Below are positions 31,985 to 45,164 of a DNA stretch of 64,000 nt, one piece after another. Source of the stretch: Hermetia illucens (Eukaryota > Arthropoda > Insecta > Diptera > Stratiomyidae); NCBI RefSeq assembly GCF_905115235.1, contig NC_051850.1, forward strand, positions 25,731,010 through 25,795,009. Reading direction: 5' to 3'. Within the stretch, counting starts at the first letter, position 1; the number at the start of each line of letters is the position of its first letter. Position numbers and translations under genes: made by a program. The notes under the pieces were generated by a model, which was given only the letters and a program-made list of their open reading frames with translations, searched no databases and was not told the DNA's origin.

Positions 31985-33235
31985 CCAGGGCGCGAAATCA
32001 GCTTACTTTATTTAACCCTCCTCCTCACCTCCTCCGCTTCTCGCAGCTTACCTCAGATCGTTGCCATCATGAAGTTGATCTCATCAAAATCCTCCTGGCA
32101 AACTACCATTCTCTGGACTAAATTTTCTGGTGATAATACATATTTCACCTAGAGTTTCATCTAGGTTCCTGCTTTCTTGCATGAACCTCGGACATTGGAA
32201 GGTAAGTGCGCTGGGTCCTCTAAGACCCCATCACAGTTTGGACAATCAAGTCCAATCTAAACCTATGCAGATGTTAACGGTATCCACCATGGCTGGTGAG
32301 AAACTGGATGAAATTATAATTCCCCCTCCCCTCCCCCATGTTTTGTCTCCAGCCACTCCCTGATCTTAGGGATCAACCTGTGTGTCAAATGACCTTTGTT
32401 TGAGTGGTCCCATCATTGTTGCCATCTATAGAATTATAGATCTCACCCTTTTGGCCTTTTTCGCTCCCGATACAGGAGAGATGGGCTTGATGTTATAAAT
32501 ATTCATCATCTCTTCCGCAAGATCTCCTAGATTCGGCATCATTTTTTTCAGAGCCATAATGGCGTGGATGCCTTTTCGCAAATCTATTCCACATGCTGCA
32601 TGAAACCGAGCTTTGCACATATCATCATTCCCAAGTGATGTATGTGTACAACAACTCGGCATCTTCCAGATGCTTTGCAACCACAACCAGTACAATGTTG
32701 CGGCGTAGCCCACTATCGCAGTCTCCTCCGAAACCGAACGATTAAGAACATCATTGTACATAATATTCCAAAGTGGTGGGTCCAGTAAGAAGTGCTAAGG
32801 GGACAGCCGTAGAGACAACGTACTCCTGACGTCCATCATCGGTGTTATACTGGAAATTTCGTTCTCGCAAGTAGTTATCCACAATTGCAACCAAATGGGT
32901 GGGAATGCCAATCGTTGCCAAGGGCTTCTACATAAAACCGAATTGAATGCATTTTTCAAATCCAGGGTCACTACCACTTAAATTACCGGTACTAGCCTTT
33001 CCATGAATTGTAGTTTCTGCGAAACCATTAACCAATTAGATGGCATCAATGGTTAATCTAGCTTTACGGAGTCCATACTGCCAATCTGAAAAGCCTCCTT
33101 GGCCCTCAATATGCGGAAGCAATCTATTATTGATTACCTGCTCCAGAATATTTCCCATAGTATCTAGAAAGCATATGGGTCAATGAAAGGATAGCTCACC
33201 TGGAGATTAGCTAGCCTTAGGTAACAGTCCACCAT
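31985..33235 (-). mobile_element. R1-like LINE, second decayed copy
   Basis: In reverse it follows the element at 7830-9254: RT motif A (VVTLDLKNAFNSVLC, 32977 down), the motif C area (VGYAATLYWLWL), the KPISPVSGAKKAKRVRSI block and the Cys/His region near 32220. It extends further 5' than the first copy, to about 33235 (LVNGFAET and GFSDWQYGLRKARLTIDAI-like sequence, an RT finger motif). Many breaks. Confidence 0.75.
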
Positions 33236-35560
33236 ATATTATTATCTAATATTCCCCCGTATTCCGCTTATTTTGCGTATGCCCAACTTAGTGCCTCGTT
33301 AAGTTTTAAGACTCGAGCACCCTGAAAAAGTATGTTCTTGTCCACCTCACAATTGTTACGATTGTTTTATATCAAACATCTTCAAGATTGGGGATCACTA
33401 CTATATATTAAAGATCAAGACTAGTCAAGAATTCTACTATATGACAATATCAAACTAGAAAATGACTCTAGGTAGGACACATCAAGAAAAGAAGTTTCAG
33501 TTGCTAACTGTATAATGAAAGTCACCGTGTTGTTGTGTAGATTAATTTAAGGAGAAATAGCCTTGTCAGAAAGTCCTGAAAATATTCCATACAGTTATTT
33601 ATAATAAAAATACAAATGCCAGGGCTGGAAAAAGATAAACACAATCAGGGTCATGTAACTGAAACAAAATTGCAGAAAATTTGATAAAGACACCCAAAAT
33701 AACATTCAAAAGGCTGACTTAATTTCAAAAAATAATAATATTTAATAATAAATTATAATATCCAGATAAGATACTTGAATATCCATCTGGAGCATTTTTC
33801 ATTTCTTTTACATTTCACTTAAGAAAATTAAACTAATTCCTAGGAATCAATTCACGTTGTCAAAATCCATAATAATCCAAGTGAATAATAAAATGTTCAT
33901 CTCAATCGAATATCTTTAAAGCTATTGGCCTTGGTGAATCTAATTCAGCATTGAATAATCAATAGATTTCGAACATGGCCAAGTATCAGACACCATTGGA
34001 AATCGATCAAAAAGTGGAAATAGCAAATATAGCAGTTTGTTTCTGGTAAATAAGTGCGGACATTTAAAGATTTCTAGATACACAGCTTGATTGATGAGTT
34101 CATTAATTGGATCATTTACTCGTCATTATCTTTTTCCTTGATTTTAACCCTCTCATGGATGTGAACATGGATTGTTATATCACTGGTGGAATTCGTTTTT
34201 TTTTGGCAAAACAATTGGGTTGTGATGTTACCCATTTAACAACCTGTGATAATCGATAAGAACTGTTTGGTTTATTTATGCCATAAAATGAGTAAGGAAA
34301 AATTACACGCACTACAAATACATAAGGCATTAACGATACCACCGCATATTGACCAAAATGGTCTTGCTTTTCTAAAGAAAGAGAGCCTAAGCATTGAATG
34401 TGTTTCACTAGAAATTTAATTTTAAAAGAACTGGAGCACTTAAGCCTCAATCGAATATTTGATTGTGAAAAGGAACAAGGAACAAAATATCCTAAAAATA
34501 AAGTCTTTCTAGAAAATCAACCCAAAGCTTCTAATCGTGCTTCTCATCCTCTCCTACTTCAGATAATTTTTTAATACTCCATTATGGTAAGTAGATTCAG
34601 ATTGATTTTACTGATATGGAAAATTTGTCCCATTTGTACCTAGCTCGACCGTGACAAAAATGGACTCCCCTCTTTTGTATGTACAGCGGTCAATATTTCA
34701 AAATATTTACCACTTGATATTCGGGGTAACATAGACTTAACGCAGCATAATATGAAACCATTTCTTAAAACCACTCGTGGCTATTGGTTTTCGGAGCTCG
34801 AGCTATACAACATAATCGAAGATGAAGCTGTAAGGCCTCCAATATAAGGGTAGAAACCGAAACTTAACTAGGTCTCTGACGAATATATAAAAATACCAGT
34901 GTTTTCTGGGACCCTTTTGACAGTAGATAAGTGTCTCAAGCTCAGTTGCAGTTCCAATTACCTGGTTGTGGAGACTTTTCAAAGAGTGTATTTGGGGGAG
35001 GTAGATAACTTTTTAAAATATCCCAAACCGTGACTGGGGAGTTCGGGAACTTAAGAGGGAACATCAAAGACATTTTAAGAGCTCACATAAAAACAAATAT
35101 GTAATTCCTTAGGTGAAACCATTTGGCAAGAAATTATAACTCTATTAACTCCTTGCGTTATTAATTAGATAAAAATTAGTAGCTTGAGTTCCAAAACTAA
35201 ATTACGTGAAACCATACTATATTAAACGTTAAATTTTGTCTATGGAAGGATGGTGACCTCTGGTTAGTCATATAACAGGTGGAATTTGCTATTGAATCTC
35301 ATTTGCGATCCATCTGAGGAGTGCTCTTTGACACTTTAGTCCGTCGCGTATCATTATCAAGTGTACTTAATTCGGCGCGTTGAAAACACATCAAAGAAAT
35401 GAAATACTCAATGAGGTTTCTATCTTGTTGTAATCGTGGAAAATTCTGGAAACGCCAACTTGACCCCGTGAGTTATTTATACAACTCCTCACCCATACAC
35501 GTAAACCAACGCTCAATCAATATATTTTCTATAACGTAATATTGTTGCATTGATGATAGT
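33236..35560. other. AT-rich non-coding interval, nothing recognised
   Basis: No long ORF, no repeat shared with the rest of the window and no RNA gene seen. Confidence 0.4.
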
Positions 35561-35569
35561 GATCGATCC

Positions 35570-36930
35570 AATATGCATTATTACATCATAATTCATTTCA
35601 TATTAAAATTCGAATTAGCTGAATTAGTTAGCCTTAATAACAATATCATTATCACTCCGCAAACGCAGCACTCTTTCGAAATCCTTAAAGTCAAACTTGA
35701 TCTACTCCTCCTCCCATCTAATAGCCATGTATCCAACGACACCATGGAAGAGAAGAGTTTGCCAGCACACTAAAGGTATTTCCCATGTATGCAACTACTT
35801 AACGATCGAAATCCCCTCCCCAATTGTATCCCCAACGACATCAAATGTAAAAAGACTCTCTAGCGAAGACTATTTAGAAAAAGATATTCTCCTATTTAGA
35901 AAAAGATACTCTCGCACCTAATTGAAGGAATCCGCAAACTTCGCAGATCAATCTGCCAATAATCTTTAACACCATATGCCTCTCCCACGTCAAGCTGGAC
36001 CTAGGCCGTTCAGGGAAATTAGAAAAACTTGCCTCAGCCTAGGGAGAACGATCCAACAAACCCCAGTTCTACCTCAAACCACCTCCCTGCTCGAAAAAAT
36101 GAATATCTGGGCAAAATACTTTTTCCAACCATAGCAATGCACCCTACACACCCGCGACTAACTTTTCAAAATCGAAATCCGCAAGTCAATTTCTCAACTT
36201 TAATCAATCACACTTTTCTGCCCCACCCAATCCATTTTGCCGAACCAAACATCGTCGATCTTGGCGTCTAAAAGCAAGAAATTGATAGATTCTAACGAAA
36301 TTGCATGCATAGTCCCAAAATACTGTGGTCCCAGCATTTCCACCATCTTTTCCTCGATTTTCCACTTCCTCAACGCCCATTTCCTCACTATTACTCCCAT
36401 ACAAAAAAGAAGACCGTCTTAATCCACATAGCTTCAAAGCAATCTCAGTCCTTTCTTAATTCGCAAAAACTTTGATCGGCGCCGTACGGTCCAACACGCA
36501 TTTCGACTCCAGTTGTAAACTTTTCGACTTCCATCGCGGCAAACGTTCTAGTCCCTTGATTGAGTTGGCGCTGATTGTCTTTAAAACGGACATTCTCCTC
36601 GGTATTATTCTTCCCAGACCTCAGAATAGCTTTCGACTGGGTATGGAAATACTAGACTCGCTTTCAAGCTTCCTAAATATGTCTCATCCATGTAAGCTTA
36701 TTCTTAGGTTCCCAGATGAACACAAATTCCAAATCAACGTCCAACAACACCTTTCAGCCCCATCCGTATGTCAACAAGACACAGTCTCCAAGATTCAGCC
36801 CTTTCAACCACCCAGTTTTCCCTATACGAAACTGACCTTACAACTCTAATCCCATAAAAAGCCAACAATTAGCGCTTGACTTGATCTGTAGAGCGCATTC
36901 AGCAGTTTCACAGCTTCCATTTATAAAAGT
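35570..36930. other. Unclassified segment, C-rich on the + strand
   Basis: About 1.3 kb in which the + strand is rich in C and A and poor in G, with several + strand ORFs of 60-125 codons (the longest 36472-36849). A 22-base unit containing TATTTAGAAAAAGATA is tandemly doubled at about 35871-35915. No domain was recognised; possibly a decayed unknown element. Confidence 0.35.
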
Positions 36931-36939
36931 CCCTCTACC

Positions 36940-37030
36940 TTTTCTTCAGCCTTTGTACCGTTTACAAGCGGCTCGTCGTGATCTTTCGCGCCATTTGGTT
37001 TTCTCAAACTCCTGATCTGGGAAAATCCTT
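36940..37030 (-). mobile_element. RTE-1-like LINE, 3'-terminal fragment
   Basis: Reverse match to the last 90 bases of the element at 23596-24535 (CTTCAGCCTTTGTACCGTTT, ACAAGCGGCTCGTCGTGATC, CTCCTGATCTGGG). A few bases are missing compared with that copy. Confidence 0.7.
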
Positions 37031-37319
37031 CTATTGCCTGGGTTGAACTTCTTTACCGAAATGCATTTTATTGCATGCTAGTAGAGCATATATAGAGCAT
37101 TGCGATACTACATTTATAACAGAAAAGAAGCCAGCATTAAAGTTAACTTTTACACCTGTGGCGTCGGGTTTGGATATAGGAAATCGGCAATGGGATAAGA
37201 ACTCCGACGTAGAACGACCCACAAGTGGAAGACAAGAAACTTATGACGAGCTTAAGCGAATAGCAAACTGGACGTGCTGAAAAAACTGTGAAAATACAAC
37301 AATCACACAATATTAAAAT

Positions 37320-38029
37320 TTGACAACGACATGTAGTACCTAGCACGTAATAAATGCATATATTGTGTGAGAATATCCACTTCGCGTGATACTGACATTC
37401 AAAGTCTTGAATTTGAACAGAAACGGCAATTTTGACCTATTATAACTTTGTTAGTAATGGCGGGATTTTCACCAAACTTGGCAAAATCATGCTCTATTGC
37501 TGTAATTTCGAGATTCTAGGAAGAACTTAAGGGAGGGGTGGAGGGAGGGGGGGGGGGGGGGGTTACAGTCAATTACTAATAATATTTATTGGAACAGATA
37601 TCGACAACGAGGGTACTTCAGAGCCTAGATACCATATAGTGGCAGCCGCTTCTTTTTCCCCGATTTTCCATCTGGGTAGTTTCTGAGAATGGGTTTGAGA
37701 AAGTAATGACCACCTTCAACCCCCCGCACTACCCACCTCTCCAACAAATGTCAAAACTATGACAGGCTTCGGAAAGTACTAACCGAGACCTTCCCGTTGA
37801 TGCCCCACATGACTATATTTGGGGGAAAAATGTACACCATCCTTTTGCACATATGGGGGTCCCCTCTTAAATTCGACGTAGAATGATGTAGCTCACTGTA
37901 TGCAGGTAGTGTTCAAAGTTCCCACCTTTCCACCAAATTTGGTGTAAATCGCTGTAACCCTCAGAAAAACAGACAGACAGTAAACCGATTCTAATAAGGT
38001 TTTCTTTTACACAAAACCTTAAAAATTTG
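37320..38029 (-). repeat. U1 repeat, - copy
   Basis: Reverse copy lacking the extreme terminal block: AGCACGTAATAAATGCATAT at the left, then GTTAGTAATGGCGGGATTTT, a G-run (37547-37562), CCCCGCACTACCCACCTCTC, AATTTGGTGTAAATCGCTGT, a short ACAGACAGAC tract and CTAATAAGGTTTTC...CAAAACCTTA at the right. It abuts the LINE at 38030. Confidence 0.82.
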
Positions 38030-39668
38030 CGAACCAGTGAACGACTTCATACGAGGCTGTAGCACGCAAACAATTCTCTGTAAGGATGACCAAGGAAACA
38101 TCCACGCCGACATTAAGAAAAAATTTATGTAATACTTTATGAATCTGCTCAACCCAGTGGAAGCGCCATCGACTTTGACGAACCTGGAAACAACACACCA
38201 GTCGAAAGCAACCCTGTGTAACCAAAAACTAAACAAGACCCCGGGATTCGATGGTATTCCAACTAAACTATTACAAAGAGGAGGAAATTGCCAGTAAAAT
38301 TTACTCCATAAACCTATTTTAAAAATTTGGACCAATGAAAAATGATTTGACGACTACTACAAGAGCGTAATTTGTCCTACACAAAGGAGAAGACAAACCT
38401 ATCTGTAACCACTACAGAGACATTTAATTGTGCACGTCCTACAAGATCCTGAAGAAAATCATCCCAGCTAGATGAGAGCCATATACGGACCAATTAATTG
38501 GTGAATACCAATGTGGCTTTTGAAAAGGGCGATCCACGATGAACCAAATTTTCACGGTCACAATTATTGGAAAAGTGCTATGAGTTCAATATCGATGTGC
38601 ATCAGCCCTTCGTCGACTTCCCTCAAGCATATGAAAGCATCAAACGAGCACCAATACATCGTATCATGCGCGGGTTTCCCCTACCAGAAAAACTAGTATG
38701 AATGACCGAGCTGATGATGGCTAAAACTGAACCCCATGTAAAGATGCTTGGTGAGCTAACGAAATGCCTTGAAAGGAACTGCCGATTAAAACAAGGAGAT
38801 GGACAAGTCCCATGCTTTTCAACCTAGCCCTCGAATATTTTACCAAGAAACTGGAGTTAGGTACCATGACAACATATCTCTACAAATCTTCTCAAATAGT
38901 GGAATTCGATGGCGATATAAACATTATGGCACGTTCAATTGCAGACGTCAAGGAAGTATTTCTACAACTAAATGAAGGAGTGGCCTAAGAATTAATGAAA
39001 AGAAAACAAAACTAATGACCGAATCAGGAAAGCAGGCGCCAATACGACAAAACCTGTCAATAGGCGACTTGAAAGCATGGACAACTTTGTGTACCTAGGA
39101 GTAAACATATCGAAGGATGGTAATGAAAAGGACGAAGTTCAGCGACGAATAATGATGGCCAACAAATCATATTACTAGTCATACGGATAATGAAAAGTAA
39201 AAGGGTGGATAGGAAAAATAAGCTCAGAATTTGCAAGACCTGTACTACTGCATGACTGTGAAGCGTGGACTCTAACGCAAGGGTAAGAGAAGTCCATCGA
39301 CATATTCGAACGTAAAGTTCTGCGAGGAATTCTGGACCGGTGGAAGATGAAAATAATTGGCGAATTAGATATAAACCATATGTTGTACCAGCTCTATGAC
39401 AACCTAGCGGCATCAGTGGTGATAAAACTAAGAAAATTGCAATGTGAGCTGGTCACGTAGAACAAATGAATGACAAGCGAATACCTACCAGGGTATTCAA
39501 AGGCACACCTGAAGGACGCCGCCCAGTGGAAAAGCCACGCAAAGGAAAGAAAAGGAAAGGACTCAGAGGATGAGACCAGTGAAAAGCTGCTGAAATCTTC
39601 CAACTGGAAGGATTGAGATGGCTGAAAGAAGTCTATCGTGTAGGCAGACGGCCGATTTGAAGAAGAAG
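38030..39668 (+). mobile_element. RTE-like LINE, family B, decayed
   Basis: In shifting frames one can follow RT fingers (TKTPGFDGIP-like at about 38240), EQLIGEYQCGF and a KGRSTMNQIFTV-like block (about 38490-38560), LFVDFPQAYESIKRAPIHRI (motif A, about 38600), LKQGDG (motif B), FNLALEY, the catalytic FDGDINIMARS (changed from YADD), RRINEKKTKLMTESGK, then the thumb, RLRWAGHVE-like sequence and the end near TADLKKK. It differs clearly from LINE A in sequence. Many breaks; inactive. Confidence 0.65.
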
Positions 39669-39920
39669 TAAGACTGGCGAATTAGATACAACCATGAGTT
39701 GCACCAGCTCAATGACGACCCAGCAACATCGGTGGTGATAGAATTACGAAAATTGCAGTGTACCTAACAGGGTATTCAAAGGGTCTCCTGAAGGACGCCG
39801 CTTGGTGGGAGGACTCATTGGACGAGGCCAGTAAAAAGCTGTTGAAATTTTCCTACTAGAAGACGCGATCGAAGGATCGAGATGGCTGGAGGAAGTTTAT
39901 CCTGGAGGCCAAGGACTGAT
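39669..39920 (+). mobile_element. Second family B 3' fragment, in tandem
   Basis: Repeats the last 300 bases of the preceding element with differences: GCGAATTAGATACAACCATG, TTGCACCAGCTCAATGACGA, GTATTCAAAGGGTCTCCTGA, GAAGGACGCCGCTTGGTGGG. The two share the same orientation. Confidence 0.7.
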
Positions 39921-39929
39921 TTGACCTGT

Positions 39930-42340
39930 ATGAAGTAAGGGGTTTTGTGGTAACGCTTACAATACCCCATTCCATTATCTCTATAGATTTGTTCAACCAA
40001 ATCCTTAAATAATTGAATAACACTTTACGACCCCCAAATTCACCCCTAGTAAAGATTTTAATGGACAGAGCCCAAATTTAATTTCTTTTTTTCGTAAAAT
40101 CAGCTATTGTTTGTGGAAATTTGCATTTAGCCTAAAATGACTCCAAGTTTAAATTTTCTTTCATAAATATAATTTTTTGCTGGGATTTAATGTTAGCATT
40201 AATAATTGCATTCATTTATACATGAGAAACCCGAATAGTGACATTCGATCCCTACAGGAAAGAATGGATAAAAAGAAAATTGACAAAAAGAAAAGGAAAC
40301 AACTTTCGAAATATGTGTAAGGAAAGAAAATGTGTTCTTGAAGCATAGGGGCATTTTGATACACCAAACGGCAGAAATCTTATATCTTATTTATTTAGAT
40401 TATGCTTAATTGGTTTTAATTTTTTCCTGTTAGACTAGAAACTGACAAGTGCTTTTGTGTACTGAACAGTTAGCAATCTTTATTGTTAGTTTGAATGAAT
40501 ATATTCCCTCTAGCAGAATTTTCCGATACTACACAAATACTTTAGATAACAGAACTTGAAAACGATACTTTCAAGAAATATTTTCTAAAGCTTTACCGAC
40601 TTTGAGTACTGTCAATAAACGACTTTAGTTGATTTAAATATTAAAAATTAAATATCACATAAACCGTTTGTTGAATAAAAATAAAAAGGAAAGCAAATAT
40701 CAAAGTGGAATCAAAAAGAAATAGCTTAAACTAATTTTTGTTTTATGTTTGAATAGAAAAGTATATCAAATTTAATTTTTAAATATATCTTTACGCAAAT
40801 CTATTGAAAACTGTGGCAAATATTTATTAATTCGACAAAGCTTTTATAAAAGATTTTCATAAATTTTTCAAAAGCTATAAAACTTTAATTTTCAAAAGCT
40901 TGATCCAAATACTTACCAAAATCCGACTGGAAAGCTCATCATTCAAATTCAGGGACCCCAAATTTGGCTGATGCAATCAGATACAAATTTACATCTTCAA
41001 TCTCAACAGAGGACATTGCCCTTCTTTGATTTTATTATTTTCGGTAATACAACAAAAGGAAGAGAGTCCTTTTTCACTGCTTCGGAGAAGAGGGTAATGA
41101 CAGAGGCACAAATTCAAACTAATCACAAAATCACTCCTGAAACTCCACTTACGAAGCACTTCACTTCCCCAAACGCATTAAAGCTTCACTGAAACCACCC
41201 ACACTTCCGCGATTCTTCTAATTCGCACGCACTTTACGAAGGATTTCATTGTAAGCACTTTAAGGAGCCGGAGAAGCTATGTTGAATCGAAATCACTCAA
41301 AAATTTAATTTTTATTGCTATTTTGGAAATATTAAAGTGAAAATTATAGGAACGATGCATCATTTCACATAACCGATATCCCACTGCCTTGTACTTCGCA
41401 AGCTTTTCCAAAACCACTAGAAATTTTATGATGAAATTTCTTCGCGGGCAAGCATCACATACGAGGTACTTTTATGCTATTACATGTTGACCTAATTGTT
41501 TTAAATTAAACACAGTTAAAAGATACATGGTGAAGAAAGTTTGAATTCGTGAGATATTGGATGTTGATTTTGGTTGGTTCGAGGTGTAATTTGATTTCAG
41601 TTGTTTAGTAAAATTATATTTTCAATATTTTTCTCATTTGAGGGGTTGCAAAAAGCGCGTTAACCTCCCATTATTTTTTCGGTCCAGTTGCCGGAGTTTA
41701 GTACTAAATTGAATCTTTCTAGAAAATTTGGAAAATTCAAAGTGGATAAAAAGTGGTACTTATAAAGAAATTGAAGTGAATTAAAGATTTATAACGTATT
41801 TTTATACTTCCAGACTAATGTTAACATAAAATGATACGAAGAAAGTCATAAAAAAGAAAATCGTGTGATTCAAAAACTAAAGTATATGGAAATATCTGTG
41901 GAATCCTAAAAACAAGGAAACAAAGATGTCCTTATAAGCTAAAACGAAAACTTAAATTGATTGAGTGTAAGTTTTAGTAAGCTTGAATACGGAATGTCTA
42001 ATCTATTAAATCCTTTGGGGATAAGTGGTAGTAGTCACATCGGTATTGTTAATATTTATATAATCCTGTTCCTGCTTTCATATTTTCTTTGCAATTATTT
42101 CAGGTTGGGACGACGTCAATTAAATGAACAAAGTTGAATAATATCGTCAATGACAGTTTAGAAAGAAAATTCATCAACGCATCGCACATGTTCATTTCTA
42201 TGTATCACTTGAACTATCTAGAATGCCAAGAAGTAAGTTTGATATGTTAATTCATATTTTAAGCTAGTGGTGCATTAGAGATTGTCTGCTGTTTGTAGTC
42301 TAGCCTAAAATTGGAACCGACTGCCTCCAAACTACAATTT
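39930..42340. other. AT-rich non-coding interval, nothing recognised
   Basis: No ORF with a motif, no RNA gene and no repeat shared with the rest of the window were seen. Confidence 0.4.
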
Positions 42341-42344
42341 TTAT

Positions 42345-42730
42345 TTGTCAGTGTAGATATATATATTTCCGGGGCAACTTACCCCTTCATCAGTACAAAG
42401 CTACTAAAAACAATTGCGATTATACGGTTCTTTTATAGTTAATTAGTAATTACGCAAATTACTTGAAATTTTTTTTTTAATATTACCCTAATTACCTGTT
42501 AATAACCGTCGCCAGTCTTATTAATTTTGAAGAGCAATTACCTGAATCTGTGTTTAATAAGCACATCACGTCTTCTGTCAAATTTCTAGAGTTTCCCAAA
42601 GGTTCAAGGTTGTCGTTCGGTTTATATGACGCAGGAGGTCATGAATTGGATGGGCTTCTTCGACTATGTGCGCTGCCACTGATGATCTTATGAACACCTT
42701 TTGTTTCCGAAAAGTTTGGAGGAACCTAAT
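42345..42730 (-). mobile_element. Penelope-like element 3' remnant
   Basis: On the - strand 42703-42590 reads VFIRSSVAAHIVEEAHPI, then HDLLRHINRTTTLNLWETLE, followed by CLLNTDSGN in a shifted frame. This fits the C-terminal end of the GIY-YIG endonuclease of Penelope-like elements (S.VA.H....H......L......L..WE.L.I......LN.D.G). Downstream comes TGATGAAGGGGTAAGTTGCC, a small hairpin block of the kind found in their 3' regions. Only the end remains. Confidence 0.55.
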
Positions 42731-42840
42731 GGTCTATCAATTTTAGTGGTTCATTATTCATCTTATTGACCGTATATTTTCATTCAGAATTAACATTATT
42801 TATTTGTCAATAAGGGAAAGACGAATACATCGACTTATTC

Positions 42841-43545
42841 CCCCTCCAAACGACCCGAGACGTACAAACCGCCTTCATCCAGATCGAGCAGGCGGCCATA
42901 GGCGCGAGATCTTGGGCTGCACATAAATTAAGGCAAGACAAACTATATGGTGGCAACGTCAATACCAAAAACCAACCAACCAACAACATCAAACCGCACT
43001 GGTCAAATAGCATGAATAAGGATAGTAGATTCATACAACTTTGAGACCGTTGACAATTTCTCCTATCTAGGGTCGAAAATCACAATGTCAGCCAACAGAG
43101 CCTATTTCAGTTTACAAAAACTGTTCCGCTCGAAAGGTCTTACCATACGGTCAAAACTGTTACTGTACAAGACAATGATCTTGCCAGTCCTCATGTATTC
43201 CTCGGAGAATTTTGGCCCCCTACATGAGGATGGACGATTCCGTAGCCTACATATCGACGAAATCTATGAGCGATACCATGACCGTCTGGTTGCGGTGGAC
43301 GAGTCACTTAATCCGTATGGATGATGATGATCCCACCCGGAAAGTCTATAAGGGCAATATCTATGGTAGAAAAAGAAGGCGAGGCAGACCCTGCCTGAAA
43401 TGGAGCGATGGCGTGGGCCAGGGTGCTAGACAGCTTTTAGGGATATCGAATTGGTGGATCTCCGCGCAAAACCGGAATGTCTGGAGTTTCTTATTAAGGC
43501 AGACCTAGACCGGATACCGGTTGTTGCGCCGTTGATGATGATGAT
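42841..43545 (+). mobile_element. LINE A (RTE-like) 3' fragment
   Basis: Begins in the RT after the catalytic motif (CCGAGACGTACAAACCGCCT) and runs through ANRAYFSLQKLFRSKGLTIR, the RMDDDDPTRKVYKGNIYGRK block and RQLLGISNWWISAQNRNVW to the 3' end GTTGTTGCGCCGTTGATGATGATGAT. About 70 bases are missing in the thumb region (near 43207). The C-terminal frame 43212-43508 is open over 98 codons. Confidence 0.82.
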
Positions 43546-43549
43546 TCGC

Positions 43550-44215
43550 CTCCAAAAGCTACGAGTTCACTGCAGACTTCAATCTTTACTTGCATTCGGC
43601 TTACCGAGCATTTGCAAATCTACTTTGGAAATTGCTTTTGATCTTTTCACTCGTAATCAATGGTATTCCTAGCATGCGATCCATGGTTTCCGAGTAGCTT
43701 CAATTCTAAGCCCCTAAAACCAAAACCAATACGAATGTCAGAGCTAAACCCTAAGGTTGTATTCAGAAAGTTTCTGAGGTAGTTATCAGTATCAGCACTA
43801 AGTTTAATATTATGTATGATAAGTTTCTCCAGTTCCGACTTGACACATACGTAATATTTAAATTAAAGTTTTAATACCTTAGAAAATTAAAAAATTCTAA
43901 TGAAATGGAAAATGGAAAACATATGACTGAGATATTGACACTCTTACTAAGTATCCCTTGAAAGTTGAAGTGGGGAGTAACTACTATTTCATGATTACTG
44001 TAGAAAATGATAAGACAATTTAAGGAGAGGGAGGCTTTCCAGTATAAAACAAGGAGGGGGTATAAAATAGTTTTTCCTCAAATTTAACTGTGAGAAATTT
44101 CAAACGAAAGGCCAGCATTTTATAAAACAAGTCTCATATTTGTCACTGATTGCAAAGTAGAAGGGTAATGGGTTAAACAAATGCAAGCTTGAGGTAACTC
44201 TGCCGTCAGTCCTTT
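43550..44215. other. AT-rich interval, nothing recognised
   Basis: No feature that can be supported. Confidence 0.35.
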
Positions 44216-45135
44216 GGGAATGCTCATAACCTCTTCCTTTACCAACGCACCATTGCTCGCGGTTACCTGAAATGCACTTTAGCTCCCCTCACGACTTTCC
44301 GAGACCCTTGTACTCCTCCTTTACTATTCTGCGCCAAGTGCCATGGAGGCGACGCACTCGTCGGCCATCTTGGGAGAATGGATTCCACAGTATATCGTAG
44401 CCCGCAATACAATTGTTGCCCTTTCTTAATGTGTGACCGGTTCACTGACACTTCCGTTTTCCTATCACATAGCATATGAGTGCCAAACTTGTGCACGGAC
44501 CAAGTTGTTCGTTTGAGATAGTGTCAGCCCAACCTACTCCGATGATATGACACAAACCGGTATTGACGATAGCTTGGAGCTTTTGAGTAATAGTGCAGTT
44601 CATTTTCCATGTGCTACTCCCATGTAGCAACACAGAAAGAACGCAGGCACAGAACAATCTCAAGTTTTCAGATTTAAGACGGGGCAGAAAAAGCGTATCT
44701 AGCACTGCTAATGCATCGGGCAACATCTAGTTCGGTGCCACCGTCGGGAGCAACCACTCTTCCCAAATATATAAATTGATCTATGCCCTGCCCATTAAGA
44801 CCCGTCAGACTGAGAACCTTGGCTTGGTTGGTGTTTATCTTCCATCCGACTCTACTTACCTCTCTTTCCAAATCCTGCATATTTGATCAAGGTCCATGAC
44901 CTGGTGAGAGAGTAAATAAATGTCATCAGGGTAGTCGAGGCGTTCGAGGAACGATGTCATTGTCCATTGAATTCCTCCACGTCTTCCGCACAGGGAAACA
45001 TAAAGAACGTCACCGATAACAAGAAGAAATAATATCCGTGACAGGATGCAACCCCGGCGGACTCCGCTTTTGGACCTCAAAATCCTCTGAGATTTTACCT
45101 CGTTCCAGCGCGTGATATCTTGCGCCATCATATCT
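44216..45135 (-). mobile_element. RTE-like LINE, family C, 5'-truncated
   Basis: Read leftwards: SGVRRGCILSRILFLLVIGD (motif B), RLDYPDDIYLLSHQVMDL (catalytic, changed from YADD), REVSRVGWKINTNQAKVLSL, GIDQFIYLGRVVAPDGGTEL, the CACVLSVLLHGSSTWK block, LCHIIGVGWADTISNEQLG and the GVQGSRK end. These are the blocks of the insect 'endonuclease-reverse transcriptase' RTE-like group, distinct from LINE A and family B. Three or more frame breaks. The truncated end lies 30 bases from the 5' end of the LINE A copy on the other strand. Confidence 0.75.
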
Positions 45136-45164
45136 CACTCTGATCACATAATTGGTGGTCAAAG

